From positions 1 through 64,000 of the forward strand of contig NZ_BMHM01000008.1 in assembly GCF_014640815.1 (NCBI RefSeq): DNA of 64,000 bases. The letters run 5' to 3'. Of this stretch, positions 17,621 through 26,450 are shown piece after piece. The stretch is from Vreelandella lutescens (GTDB lineage: Bacteria > Pseudomonadota > Gammaproteobacteria > Pseudomonadales > Halomonadaceae). The translations under genes were made by a program, and so were the position numbers. The stretch's first letter is position 1. Each line of letters begins with the position of its first letter. Under the pieces are notes generated by a model. The model saw only the letters and a list, made by a program, of their open reading frames with translations, had not been told where the DNA came from and searched no databases.

Positions 17621-18634
17621 ATGCCGCTACTGCAAAGTACTGTTTACCGCCTTGAGCCCTCTCTCGATGGCGAACGCTTAAGTGTCACTGCCCCGCCTGC
17701 GGAAGCGGAAGCTGCCGGCGATGACGCGGTGATGGCAAGCCTGGTGAATGCGCTAAACGATACCTACAACACCAAAGCGAAAGGCTGGGGGCGCTTTGCT
17801 GAGCAAGGCGAACAGGCCGGGCCGCTGGTAGCGTGGCTTATGGCGTACCGGGCAGAAGAGCAAACCTTTGCCCAACTGGCGAACGCCATTGCCGAGCGCT
17901 TAGCGCAAACGCTGCAGGGTCAGCTCTCGGTGGGCGGTTACTTGGTCATCGCTCATCTACAACAGGGCGACACTGAAACGCTGCTGATGGGCCTTATTCA
18001 TCAGCGGGAAGGTATCGGCTTTAACGACGCGCACCACGCGGTGCCTGCCGCCCAGCTAAACACCAGCCAGCTCACCCTGGCGGCTCGTATCAATCTGACC
18101 CAGTGGCAGAGCGGTGGGGAGAGTACCCAGTACGTCTCGTTTCTGAAAGATCGGGGCGGTAAAAAGCTGGCCGATGGCGTAGCGGCGCTGCTGGGCATGG
18201 AGGAGGGCATCGATGCCCCCGCCGAAACCCGTACGCTGCTGAAAGCGTTTAGCGACTACGTCGAAAAAGAGGACCTGGACGACGACGCCAGCCGTGAAAA
18301 GACCGATACCTTGGTCGATTACGCCAACGAACAGCTGCGCCGTGGCGAGCCGATGACGCTGGAAGAGCTCTCCGGGCTCGTGGATGAAAAGCAGCCCAAG
18401 GCGTTTTACGACCATATTCGCAACGCCGACTACGGCCTCTCGCCGGAAATCCCACCGGACAAACGTACCATTAGTCAGTTCCGCCGCTTCACTGGGCGCT
18501 CTGGCGGCGTCTCAATCAGCTTTGATTCACACCTGCTGGGTTCCAGTATTGAGTATGACGAAACTCAGGACCGGCTGATCATCAAACAAGTGCCTAAACA
18601 GCTTAAAGAGCAGCTCGCCAAGCGCAAAGAGTAG
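17621..18634 (+). CDS. Nucleoid-associated protein NdpA/YejK
   Basis: This 337-residue protein matches the NdpA (YejK, 37-kDa nucleoid-associated) family in length and layout: a mixed alpha/beta N-terminal part with YLVIAHLQ and ARINLTQW segments, then KDRGGKKLADGV near residue 172 and a basic C-terminal tail ending KQVPKQLKEQLAKRKE. Family members bind the nucleoid. It appears monocistronic, 48 bases after the ABC permease. Confidence 0.85.
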   Translation: MPLLQSTVYRLEPSLDGERLSVTAPPAEAEAAGDDAVMASLVNALNDTYNTKAKGWGRFAEQGEQAGPLVAWLMAYRAEEQTFAQLANAIAERLAQTLQGQLSVGGYLVIAHLQQGDTETLLMGLIHQREGIGFNDAHHAVPAAQLNTSQLTLAARINLTQWQSGGESTQYVSFLKDRGGKKLADGVAALLGMEEGIDAPAETRTLLKAFSDYVEKEDLDDDASREKTDTLVDYANEQLRRGEPMTLEELSGLVDEKQPKAFYDHIRNADYGLSPEIPPDKRTISQFRRFTGRSGGVSISFDSHLLGSSIEYDETQDRLIIKQVPKQLKEQLAKRKE

Positions 18635-18717
18635 ACGGCCAAGCTTCGCGGAGTGCTGGACGGCACTCCCAGGGCGTTGTGTAGTCCTAGGGAGGCCACT
18701 GATACGAGGAGATCGCC

Positions 18718-19218
18718 GTGCTGGATGCCATTCACTCTTTCTTCCAACAGGCGCTTTCCGCGCCTGAACAGCGTGATAACCAAACGTTAACCCTAGAGCT
18801 AGCGTCGGCGGCGCTACTCTGTGAAGTGATGCGTGCCGACTACGATAACAGTGAGGCGGAGCGCGCTGCGCTAAAGCAGATGCTGATGACGCGCTACCGG
18901 CTCAATGAGCAGGATGTCAGCGAGTTAATGGCGTTGGCAGAGGCGGAAGTCGACGACGCGGTGGATCACTACCAGTTCGTCAGCCTGATCAAGCAGCACT
19001 ACGGCTACGAGCAGCGCTTGGAGCTTGTGGACTTAATGTGGCAGCTGGCCTGGGCCGATGGCACGCTTGACCCTCTTGAAGAGCATCGGATTCGTCGGCT
19101 GGCGGACCTTTTGCATGTTAGCCACAGTGACTTTATTCGCAGCAAGCTTAACCAGTCACCGGAAGAGCCCTCTTTCAATCGCAATAACCACGGCAAAGGA
19201 GCGCCAAAAAGCCCATGA
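18718..19218 (+). CDS. TerB-like acidic helical protein
   Basis: This 166-residue protein has a TerB/DjlA-type metal-binding helical domain with paired acidic helices: VMRADYDNSEAERAALK near residue 40 and LAWADGTLDPLEEHRIRRLA near residue 115. It has no membrane segment. The start is GTG with gaggag upstream. It overlaps the following ExoD gene by four bases. A tellurite role is not implied, because stand-alone TerB domains are common in unrelated settings. Confidence 0.8.
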   Translation: MLDAIHSFFQQALSAPEQRDNQTLTLELASAALLCEVMRADYDNSEAERAALKQMLMTRYRLNEQDVSELMALAEAEVDDAVDHYQFVSLIKQHYGYEQRLELVDLMWQLAWADGTLDPLEEHRIRRLADLLHVSHSDFIRSKLNQSPEEPSFNRNNHGKGAPKSP

Positions 19219-19808
19219 GTCATACGCAGGATGCGACGAACTTAACCGAGCTGATCCACACCATGGAGCAGATGGAGCGGGAGAAAGAACAGGTCAGTGT
19301 GGATGATGTGGTACACGCGGTAGGGAGACGCTCGTTTGGGCCGCTGTTGCTCTTGGCAGGCTTGATAACGCTGGCGCCGATTATTGGCGATATCCCAGGC
19401 ATGCCAACGCTGATGGCCGTTCTGGTACTGCTGACCTCTTCGCAGCTGTTGGTGGGACGGGAAACGTTCTGGCTGCCTAAATGGCTGCTTAACCGCTCTT
19501 TATCACGACAGAAGTTTGATAAAGCGCTGCACTACATGAAAAAGCCCGCCAAATGGGTCGATGGCTTGCTGGGCGTGCGCTTGGCGTGGATGACCGGTTA
19601 TATCGGTGTTCGGGTCACGGCCATTGCCTGCTTGCTCGTGGCCCTAGCCATGCCGCCGATGGAATTTATTCCGTTCAGCGCTAACGGTGCCGGGCTTGCA
19701 CTCACGCTGTTTGGATTGGGGTTGGTGGCCAGAGACGGCTTGATGCTAGCGCTGGGGTTCTTGCTAACCGGTGTGACTTTCACAGTAGTAGTGATCAACC
19801 TGATCTAA
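19215..19808 (+). CDS. ExoD-family membrane protein
   Basis: This 197-residue inner-membrane protein fits the ExoD (exopolysaccharide synthesis) family, with the conserved GRRSFGPLLLLAGLI opening, the GDIPGMPTLMAVLVLL segment and QLLVGRETFWLP. Four to five hydrophobic segments are seen. The molecular role of ExoD is not settled. It is coupled to the TerB-like gene by an ATGA overlap. Confidence 0.88.
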   Translation: MSHTQDATNLTELIHTMEQMEREKEQVSVDDVVHAVGRRSFGPLLLLAGLITLAPIIGDIPGMPTLMAVLVLLTSSQLLVGRETFWLPKWLLNRSLSRQKFDKALHYMKKPAKWVDGLLGVRLAWMTGYIGVRVTAIACLLVALAMPPMEFIPFSANGAGLALTLFGLGLVARDGLMLALGFLLTGVTFTVVVINLI

Positions 19809-19862
19809 TGCTTTACTAGGCACTTTCGCACTTGCATTGAGTAAAGGAGCCAAGCGCCTACC

Positions 19863-20435
19863 ATGAGCCATTCGCCTTCACCCCATTCTTCGCCCCCCGC
19901 GCCTAAGCCGCCCCACGAGCAGTCGACTTGGGAGCGGCGGGTTGAAACCGCGCTGTGGAACTCGCGCTTTTTGGTGATGCTGGCGGTGGTGCCGAGCTTA
20001 TTAGGCTCGCTGATGCTGTTTATCGTCGGCACGCTGGATATCTTCAAAGTGGTGGGCGATGTGTTGCACTACTATTTGGTGGATGATACTCACAATATTC
20101 ACGATACCCTGGTGCCCGATATCATTATCGCGGTAGATATCTACCTGATTGCCATCGTGCTGCTGATTTTTGGGTTAGGGGTATATCGATTATTTGTCTC
20201 TCGTATTGACCAGGCAGAGGTGCGTTATCCCGATCACCCTTTCAACGTTGCTTCACTCGATCAGTTGAAAGACAAAATCGCCCGTGTCGTCATCCTGGCC
20301 GTGATTATCGAATTCTTCCGCGCCGTCGTGGATATCCGCTTCAGCACACCGCTCGAGGCGATTTACTTAGCGCTCTCGGTGCTTGCGCTGGCTGCCGCGC
20401 TCTACTTGATGAGTTTGGCGCATAAAGGGGAATAG
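19863..20435 (+). CDS. YqhA/UPF0114 family membrane protein
   Basis: This 190-residue protein has the UPF0114 pattern: WNSRFLVMLAVVPSLLGSL, a second segment in the middle with IIAVDIYLIAIVLLIFGLG, a FVSRID turn, and the VVILAVIIEFFRAV helix before the C-terminal hydrophobic segment. Function is unknown for the family. The N-terminal 25 residues are proline- and serine-rich and go beyond the family start. An aaggag precedes the ATG by about 14 bases. Confidence 0.85.
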   Translation: MSHSPSPHSSPPAPKPPHEQSTWERRVETALWNSRFLVMLAVVPSLLGSLMLFIVGTLDIFKVVGDVLHYYLVDDTHNIHDTLVPDIIIAVDIYLIAIVLLIFGLGVYRLFVSRIDQAEVRYPDHPFNVASLDQLKDKIARVVILAVIIEFFRAVVDIRFSTPLEAIYLALSVLALAAALYLMSLAHKGE

Positions 20436-20447
20436 GCTTAACCGGAG

Positions 20448-21470
20448 TTATGGCGTGCGCCGTGACTCCTCTGCCAATAAATCGGCCACTAGCGCGTTAA
20501 GCTGTTGCTGAAATTGCCCACCGGGCGATGGCGGGGTTGGGTCTGAGGTGATCACCAGCGTCATCTCGCGCTCGGGAATCACATATAGCGCTTGCCCGCC
20601 GTACCCTCTTCCATAAACGGCTTGCTCACCCGCGAGCGTCGTTATAAACCATCCAAAGCCGTAGCCGTCGCCTGTCCAGGGTGATTGGCCTCTAGGCGTC
20701 CATGACGCCTCCACCCAGCCTTCAGGCAGTACGCGCTGGCCATCCGCCATGCCGTCATTACGGTACAGCTCCCCAATCGCAATCAGCGCGCGAGGGGAAA
20801 GCTGCATATCGTTTCCGCCAAAATAGATGCCTTGGGGGTCCTGCGGCCATGGGGGGATCGCAATATCTAGCGGTTCGCCTAACAGGCGTTGGGCAAGCGC
20901 AAGGGTGCTTTCACCGCTGGCCTGAGTCAGCGCTGCCGAAAGCAAATGGCTGGTACCGGTGGAATAGAGCATTCGCCCACCCGGACGGTCAACAAATGGG
21001 CGAGTAAGCGCATCATTCACCCAGTGGGCGCTGGCCACCCACGCGCCGTAGTTGCTGCCCGATGTGCGCTCTAACCCCGCCTGTTGCGCCAGCAAGTGCG
21101 CCACCGTGATGTCGTTCACCTGCGGGTCGGCACCGCTCGGTACGCTATCTAGCAGTGCTACCAGAGGTTGATCGACGGATTCCACAATGCCTGCCTCAAT
21201 AGCGGCACCGGTAATTGCAGCCAACACCGTTTTTGATAACGACTTAACGTTGGCAGGTGTGGCCACCCCAGGGCCGCCTTGGTGATGCTCATGGATGATA
21301 TTGCCCTCATAAGCCACCACGACGCTATGAACGCGATCCAGCGCTTGAGCCTGTTGATTGAGGGCTTGCAGCGCATCCGGAGAGGGCTCTGACGCTGACG
21401 TAGCGGCAGCCACAAAGGAACTCATCACACCGCTAATCACACAGGTCATCACGAGGGCAGTCGTTTTCAT
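20448..21470 (-). CDS. Exported serine hydrolase, class C beta-lactamase-like
   Basis: This 340-residue protein has a signal peptide (LVMTCVISGVMSSFVAAA) and the beta-lactamase class C/esterase fold: SLSK near residue 77 provides the nucleophile and YSTGTS the Tyr of the second motif. The third motif, normally HxG or KTG, reads GRGYGGQ. That pattern is common in esterase- or peptidase-type relatives. The start at 21470 is chosen to put the signal peptide at the N-terminus; the frame extends 27 codons upstream. No strong ribosome site is seen. Confidence 0.8.
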   Translation of the reverse strand: MKTTALVMTCVISGVMSSFVAAATSASEPSPDALQALNQQAQALDRVHSVVVAYEGNIIHEHHQGGPGVATPANVKSLSKTVLAAITGAAIEAGIVESVDQPLVALLDSVPSGADPQVNDITVAHLLAQQAGLERTSGSNYGAWVASAHWVNDALTRPFVDRPGGRMLYSTGTSHLLSAALTQASGESTLALAQRLLGEPLDIAIPPWPQDPQGIYFGGNDMQLSPRALIAIGELYRNDGMADGQRVLPEGWVEASWTPRGQSPWTGDGYGFGWFITTLAGEQAVYGRGYGGQALYVIPEREMTLVITSDPTPPSPGGQFQQQLNALVADLLAEESRRTP

Positions 21471-21647
21471 TACGGCACCAGGAAGGGAGATCGGTAAGGT
21501 TCTGATAGGCGTGAGAAATGAAGGTTCCCCTGAGGCAGACGTCATCGTCATTACGCAAACTGAGAAAAAGCCTGCTACGCTAGGAGAGATTATTGAAGGG
21601 AAGCAACCCTTTGATTTCCATGAAACGCTAAAGCAAGGAGTGCCGTT

Positions 21648-21722
21648 ATGCGTAACATTATCTACATCGTAGGTCTGATCGTTGTTGTTCTGTTTATTCT
21701 TTCGCTGTTAGGTCTGCGTTAA
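21648..21722 (+). CDS. 24-residue single-pass membrane peptide
   Basis: A short frame encodes MRNIIYIVGLIVVVLFILSL followed by LGLR. It is one hydrophobic helix with a positive residue at each end. The ATG has aaggag at a 7-base spacing, and a strong hairpin terminator begins 49 bases after the stop. Both suggest a real gene. Its left neighbour diverges, so it has its own promoter. I do not recognise the family. Confidence 0.65.
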   Translation: MRNIIYIVGLIVVVLFILSLLGLR

Positions 21723-21770
21723 GTTTCACCATGAACAACACGCATTGCGTGATGCGGTATTAGCGCTTCA

Positions 21771-21800
21771 AAACGCCTGCTCCCCCAGCAGGCGTTTTTT
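21771..21800 (+). terminator. Rho-independent terminator
   Basis: aaacgcctgct (21771-21781) pairs with agcaggcgttt (21787-21797) around a ccccc loop and is followed by TTT. It ends the transcript of the 24-residue peptide gene. Confidence 0.85.
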
Positions 21801-21834
21801 CTACAGATGCCTCACACAGGGGCTAACGTAGGGG

Positions 21835-22155
21835 CTAAGCGCAATCGGCGGCCCCTTGGCCAAACATATCAAACATCAGTTCGCGGCCCATCGTGGTCAG
21901 CACAAAGCGGCCATACTCGTTAAACCTAGCCGCATCACTCTCTTCTAATATTTGCTGGCAAAGTGCCCAGCGTGAGTGCTGACGATCCAACGATGCAAGC
22001 TCTTGACGCGATAAACCACGCTGCGCCAGGGTGATGGTTTCCAGTACATGGCCGCTCTCATACAACAGTTCTGCCACGCTAGACAGGCAATGGCGCAGAC
22101 TACGCTGTACGTGGAAAGAAGCAGTAGAGGCAGGGGATGACGCTTCGGCGGGCAT
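21835..22155 (-). CDS. Conserved-looking hypothetical protein
   Basis: This 106-residue cytosolic protein has no membrane segment and no motif I recognise. Its sequence is largely helical in look (RHCLSSVAELLYESGHVLET, ALCQQILEESDAARF). A gagcgttc stretch lies upstream of the ATG. Codon use resembles its GC-rich neighbours, and it is the best frame in this interval, so I consider it real. It is transcribed away from the fliD region. Confidence 0.6.
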   Translation of the reverse strand: MPAEASSPASTASFHVQRSLRHCLSSVAELLYESGHVLETITLAQRGLSRQELASLDRQHSRWALCQQILEESDAARFNEYGRFVLTTMGRELMFDMFGQGAADCA

Positions 22156-22575
22156 GAGGGAACGCTCCTACAGTCACAGCAAAATGGGTGTGCTGCAGTG
22201 CATTATAAAGCAGGAGTGGGCGTTAGACCAAGGTCTATATTTAGGTGGGGGGGTGAAGGCTAGGGGAAGTTGAAAATACAGCTCTGGTTGTCAAAATTTT
22301 GCAGCTTTTGAAGAGTATGGTTTAGCGATGAAATAGCGAAGAAATCATCTGCATGTTTCTTTTTGTTACTTGTTTTTACATATAAAAACTAAAAATATAG
22401 TCATACTGATTAAGTTAATATACATATTGCCGAAAGATTATAAGGTAAATGTTCGTTTTGAATTAGATAGCATGTTGATTGTCGTACTGCGCTAGGAGAT
22501 GTTTCGCCTCTTCATTAGGAGCGATTGATAGTGATTAAAACGCGTAGTAAAACGCATTAAGAAAAGGCACTTTTT
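22156..22575. other. 420-bp A/T-rich leader of fliD
   Basis: There is no gene here. The stretch from about 22290 to 22460 is markedly A/T-rich. A degenerate sigma-28 promoter candidate sits at 22410-22436, about 140 bases before fliD. The part next to 22155 should hold the promoter of the leftward hypothetical gene. Confidence 0.55.
22410..22436 (+). promoter_or_regulatory. Candidate sigma-28 (FliA) promoter of the first fliD
   Basis: ttaagtta, 11 bases, then gccgaaag. Each half matches six of eight positions of the enterobacterial consensus TAAAGTTT-N11-GCCGATAA, with exact spacing. Confidence 0.55.
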
Positions 22576-23931
22576 ATGGCTTCCATCACATCGTTAGGTA
22601 TCGGCTCTGGCTTAGATCTCAATGGCTTGTTGACGCAGCTCCAGCAGGCCGAGCGTGCCAAGCTTGAGCCCATTCAGCAGCAAATTGAAACAGAACAGGC
22701 GCAAATTTCAGCCTACGGGCAACTGCAAAGCGCCTTGTCGGCTTTTCAGGCTTCTGCCAAAGCACTGAATGAAAACGAGGCGTTTGAAAGCCTGGGTACT
22801 AGCGTGGAAGGCAGCGCAGTGAGCGCGGTGAGCAGTAATGATGCCCAGCCAGGCCAATATGAAATCCAGGTGGCTCAGTTGGCCACCGCCGGTAGCTTAG
22901 TGACGGAGCGCCTGGATGCGCCGGACACGGCACTGGTATCTGGCCAGGAGTCGCTGACCTTTTCTCTGGCCGAGGGCACCATCGACCCCATTACGATAGA
23001 AGATGGAAGCACCCTGGAAGATATGCGCGATGCCATTAACTCACAAAGCGATGGACGTTTAAGCGCCTCTATCATTAATGATGGTGAAGGCTACCGCCTG
23101 TCTGTTAACGCTACCGATACCGGTGCCGCCGCTAGTATTCAAAGTACCAACTTCTCTCAAATTCTGGACGCTGGTGTGACCACTAGCGATACCCAAGTGG
23201 TGCAAGCTGGCCAAGATGCCGCGTTTAATGTCAATGGCATTGATATCGTGAGTGCTAGCAACCGAGTTGAAGGCGCTATTCAAGGCGTAACGCTCACGCT
23301 TTCCGAAGCCAATGCCAGCAGCACCGTGGCAGTTGCCCAAGATAGCGATGCGATTCGTGAGCAGATCACCTCCTTTGTAGATGACTACAATACGCTGAAA
23401 AATACGATTGGAAGCCTGACCGCCTACAACCCGGAAAGTGACCGTGCAGGAGAGCTTAATGGGGACAGCGCCACACGCGCAGTCGAAACTACGCTGCGCC
23501 AAGCACTGAGCAGTAGCGTGAGTGGTGATGGCTTCAGCATGCTTTCAGATATTGGTATCTCGCTGCAGCTGGACGGCACCCTAGAGGTTGATGATGACCA
23601 ACTGAACGGCATTATCGCGAACCAACCTGATCAACTGGCGGATTTCTTTGCAGGAGCATCTAGCGAGGGTGGCATGGCAGGGCAGATTTCAACCGCGATT
23701 GAGCAGCTTGTAGGGCCAAGCGGGCGATTGGAAAACGCCGTGAGTAGCTCTGAGAATCGCGTGGCATCCTTAAACGATCGCTTTGCCACTACCGAGAGCC
23801 GAATCGATCAAACGATTGAGCGCTATCGAACACAATTTGCAGCGATGGACAGCATGGTGGGTCAAATGAACCAGACCAGCGCTTACCTGACTCAGCAGCT
23901 TGCGACGTTAGGGCAAATAGGGCAAAACTAG
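22576..23931 (+). CDS. fliD: Flagellar hook-associated protein 2 (filament cap), copy 1
   Basis: This 451-residue FliD forms the pentameric cap on the growing flagellar filament and promotes flagellin folding. The N-terminus (SLGIGSGLDLNGLLTQLQQAE) and the long coiled-coil C-terminus ending in MNQTSAYLTQQL are family-typical, with a variable middle. The conserved NRVEGAIQGVTLTL segment lies near residue 225. It is exported by the flagellar type III apparatus without cleavage. A second, related fliD follows 144 bases downstream. Confidence 0.93.
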   Translation: MASITSLGIGSGLDLNGLLTQLQQAERAKLEPIQQQIETEQAQISAYGQLQSALSAFQASAKALNENEAFESLGTSVEGSAVSAVSSNDAQPGQYEIQVAQLATAGSLVTERLDAPDTALVSGQESLTFSLAEGTIDPITIEDGSTLEDMRDAINSQSDGRLSASIINDGEGYRLSVNATDTGAAASIQSTNFSQILDAGVTTSDTQVVQAGQDAAFNVNGIDIVSASNRVEGAIQGVTLTLSEANASSTVAVAQDSDAIREQITSFVDDYNTLKNTIGSLTAYNPESDRAGELNGDSATRAVETTLRQALSSSVSGDGFSMLSDIGISLQLDGTLEVDDDQLNGIIANQPDQLADFFAGASSEGGMAGQISTAIEQLVGPSGRLENAVSSSENRVASLNDRFATTESRIDQTIERYRTQFAAMDSMVGQMNQTSAYLTQQLATLGQIGQN

Positions 23932-23951
23932 CGCTGTCCACTTTCCCCATC

Positions 23952-23981
23952 AAGGCCTAGAGTTTTCTCTAGGCCTTTTTT
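23952..23981 (+). terminator. Rho-independent terminator after fliD copy 1
   Basis: aaggcctagag (23952-23962) pairs with ctctaggcctt (23967-23977), with a tttt loop and a T run. Together with the promoter at 24006 it makes the two fliD genes separate transcription units. Confidence 0.88.
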
Positions 23982-24005
23982 GTAGCTTAACCACTGTGGC
24001 TAGGC

Positions 24006-24032
24006 TAAAGTTTTCTCCCACTCTGCCGATAA
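24006..24032 (+). promoter_or_regulatory. Sigma-28 (FliA) promoter of the second fliD
   Basis: taaagttt at 24006-24013, an 11-base spacer, then gccgataa at 24025-24032. This matches the classic sigma-28 consensus at all 16 positions. It sits 43 bases upstream of the second fliD. Confidence 0.92.
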
Positions 24033-24075
24033 CCTACTCAGTCTATTTTTTAAAAATTAAAAGGAGCTGAGCCAC

Positions 24076-25458
24076 ATGGCGACGATTACCTCTCTTGGCG
24101 TTGGTTCAGGTTTGGATTTGAATGGCCTGCTGACTCAGCTGCAAGCGTCTGAGCGGCAGAAACTCACGCCGCTAACGCAGCAGCAGAATACCCAACAAAC
24201 CAAAATTTCGGCATACGGCCGTCTGCAGTCCGCAATGGGCCGTCTGCAAGAATCGATTACTGCATTGAACGATGCTTCTACGTTTAAACAGCAGAAAAGC
24301 ACGGTAACTGGAGAAGGGGTAAGTGCCACAGCAGCGGAGTCGGCCAACGCTGGGCGTTACGACATCAACGTGACACAGTTGGCGCGTGCTGGCAGCGTAG
24401 CTTCTAACAGCGTAACGATGGATCAAGTGTTGGCTGCCACCGATACCACGCTAACGCTAGATTTTGGCGCCACCTACACCAATGGCACCTTCGACCCTAA
24501 TGCACCGGCCTTAAGCAATAAGACCATTAATATTGCGGCGGGCAGTACCCTGGCCAGCGTGCGAGACCAGATTAATGCCGATGCAGAAGCGGGTGTTACG
24601 GCATCCATCGTGAACGATGGCACTGGGTTTCGGTTGGCATTGAGCTCAAAAGAAACAGGTAAAGAAGCATCGATTACTGGTTTTTCAGGCCTCGATGGCT
24701 TGGCTATGGATACCGCCACGCGCCGTGCCGGCCAAGATGCCGCTCTGGAAGTGAATGGTATCGCGATTACCAGCAGTGGCAATCGGGTAGAAGGCGCTAT
24801 TCAAGGCGTGACTCTGGACCTGACATCTGCTTCACAAACGCCCGTTAGCCTTGTGATTGAGCGCGATGAAGACTCTTTAAAGGAAACGATTAAGGAGTTT
24901 GTCAGCACCTACAATGAAATGAAGTCTACTGTGGGCCGCATGACGGCGTTCAATGGTGAAGGAGAGACGTCGGGCGAGCTTCTAGGCGACCGCACCGTAC
25001 GTACGATTGAAACGCGGCTAAGCCGTGACGTGACAAACCCGCAAGGCAGTGGCGACTTTACACGTTTGGCCCAGTTCGGTATCACAGTTGATGAGCGTGG
25101 TCGTCTTCAGGTAGATGACACAAAATTAGACGAGGCAATCTCCAATAACCCTGACGCCCTCACCTCTTTTTTTGCAGGTGAGTCATCAGAAGAGGGGTTT
25201 GCTGGCAGGTTGAGCGCGACACTCAAGTCCATCACCGGCGACGATGGCCTGATTCAAACCTCTGTGAACAGCGCAGAGCAGCGCATTGACAATCTCACGG
25301 AACGTAAAGCCAGAATGGAGCTGAGCATCGAGCGCAACATTTCCCGCTATCGTACCCAGTTTGCTCAATTGGATGGCATGATTGCGCAGATGAACTCGAC
25401 AGGCTCCTACCTAGCTCAGCAGTTCAGTATGCTGAATGCGATGCGGAATAATAACTAA
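24076..25458 (+). CDS. fliD: Flagellar hook-associated protein 2 (filament cap), copy 2
   Basis: This 460-residue second FliD has the same N-terminal signature (TSLGVGSGLDLNGLLTQLQA), the same NRVEGAIQGVTLDL segment and a C-terminal coiled coil ending MNSTGSYLAQQFSMLNAM. It differs from copy 1 mainly in the exposed middle domain. aaggag lies upstream of the ATG and it has its own consensus sigma-28 promoter. Its nearness to flagellin suggests it caps the filament made from the 25594 flagellin, but which cap serves which flagellin cannot be read from sequence. Confidence 0.93.
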   Translation: MATITSLGVGSGLDLNGLLTQLQASERQKLTPLTQQQNTQQTKISAYGRLQSAMGRLQESITALNDASTFKQQKSTVTGEGVSATAAESANAGRYDINVTQLARAGSVASNSVTMDQVLAATDTTLTLDFGATYTNGTFDPNAPALSNKTINIAAGSTLASVRDQINADAEAGVTASIVNDGTGFRLALSSKETGKEASITGFSGLDGLAMDTATRRAGQDAALEVNGIAITSSGNRVEGAIQGVTLDLTSASQTPVSLVIERDEDSLKETIKEFVSTYNEMKSTVGRMTAFNGEGETSGELLGDRTVRTIETRLSRDVTNPQGSGDFTRLAQFGITVDERGRLQVDDTKLDEAISNNPDALTSFFAGESSEEGFAGRLSATLKSITGDDGLIQTSVNSAEQRIDNLTERKARMELSIERNISRYRTQFAQLDGMIAQMNSTGSYLAQQFSMLNAMRNNN

Positions 25459-25498
25459 GTCTTGTTACATTGTTTTACAAAAAAAAGGCATATTTTTT

Positions 25499-25525
25499 TA
25501 AAGATTCTGGCCAGCCTGCCGTTAA
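25499..25525 (+). promoter_or_regulatory. Sigma-28 (FliA) promoter of flagellin 1
   Basis: taaagatt, 11 bases, then gccgttaa. It matches 14 of 16 consensus positions and has the correct spacing, 68 bases before the flagellin start. Confidence 0.85.
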
Positions 25526-25534
25526 TTAAAATAA

Positions 25535-25550
25535 CGGCGGTTAACCGCCG
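25535..25550 (+). promoter_or_regulatory. 16-bp palindrome at the 5' end of the flagellin 1 mRNA
   Basis: cggcggttaaccgccg is a perfect palindrome that begins about ten bases after the -10 element of the sigma-28 promoter, so the transcript should start with or just before it. It may act as a stabilising 5' structure or a protein site. Further pairing is possible between ctggcc near 25507 and ggccag near 25566. Confidence 0.5.
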
Positions 25551-25593
25551 CAAAGCAGGCCTCATGGCCAGTTAATCTTCAAGGAGCACTTCC

Positions 25594-26418
25594 ATGTCTG
25601 TGATCAATACGAACATCACCGCCCTGATCGGCCAGAACAACCTGTCTAACTCTCAAGCCATGCTGTCTAAGGCGCAAGAGCGTCTGTCCTCTGGCCTGCG
25701 TATCAACAGCGCTGCCGACGACGCAGCTGGCCAAGCCATCGCCAACCGTATGAGCGCCCAGATCACGGGCATGCAGCAAGCTCAGCGTAACACCAACGAC
25801 GGTATTTCTCTGGCGCAAACCATGGAAGGTGGTCTGAACCAAATCAGCGACAACCTGCAACGTATCCGTGAATTGGCCACCCAAGCGGCTAACGATACCA
25901 ACACTGCCGAAGACCGCGATTCTATTCAGCTTGAAATTGATCAGCGTGTTGAAGAAATAACCCGTGTTGCCGAAGCAACTAGCTTTAACGGTACAAATCT
26001 TTTGAATGATTCAGGCACTACTCTGAATATTCAAGTTGGCGCAAATACGACTGCAGATGTTGATAACCTTACTGTTGATTTAGTTGATGCTACTGCTACT
26101 GGCCTTAGTGTCGATGCTCTAGACGTTTCTAGCTTCTCTAATGCACAAGCTGCTATTGACTCTGTAGATGATGCTCTCCAGTCAATCGATGACAACCGTG
26201 CTACTCTTGGTGCTACCATCAACCGTTTTGAGTCTGTACTTGAGAACTTAACGACGGATGTGACTAATTTATCTGAAGCGCGTTCACGTATTCAGGACGC
26301 TGATTACGCGGTTGAAGTATCTAACTTGACTCGTGCGCAGATTCTGCAGCAGGCTGGTACTTCCATGCTGGCCCAGGCCAACCAGACTCCTCAGTCTGTT
26401 CTTTCTCTGCTGGGCTAA
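25594..26418 (+). CDS. fliC: Flagellin 1 (short)
   Basis: This 274-residue flagellin is the filament subunit. The N-terminal D0/D1 helices (SVINTNITALIGQNNLSNSQ; the GLRINSAADDAAGQAIANRM block) and the C-terminal ones (RSRIQDADYAVEVSNLTRAQ and the LSLLG end) are intact. The middle is only about 50 residues, so D2/D3 are nearly absent. The middle is rich in Ser and Thr, the usual acceptors of O-linked flagellin glycans. caaggag precedes the ATG. A TPR/OGT-like transferase gene follows directly, which suggests it is a glycosylation target. Confidence 0.95.
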   Translation: MSVINTNITALIGQNNLSNSQAMLSKAQERLSSGLRINSAADDAAGQAIANRMSAQITGMQQAQRNTNDGISLAQTMEGGLNQISDNLQRIRELATQAANDTNTAEDRDSIQLEIDQRVEEITRVAEATSFNGTNLLNDSGTTLNIQVGANTTADVDNLTVDLVDATATGLSVDALDVSSFSNAQAAIDSVDDALQSIDDNRATLGATINRFESVLENLTTDVTNLSEARSRIQDADYAVEVSNLTRAQILQQAGTSMLAQANQTPQSVLSLLG

Positions 26419-26450
26419 TCGCTACGCAGTTAAAGCAAGAAATAGCAGCG

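Noticed and set aside
18718-19218. Tellurite resistance determinant
   Set aside because: Only a stand-alone TerB-like domain is present; no other ter genes are nearby.
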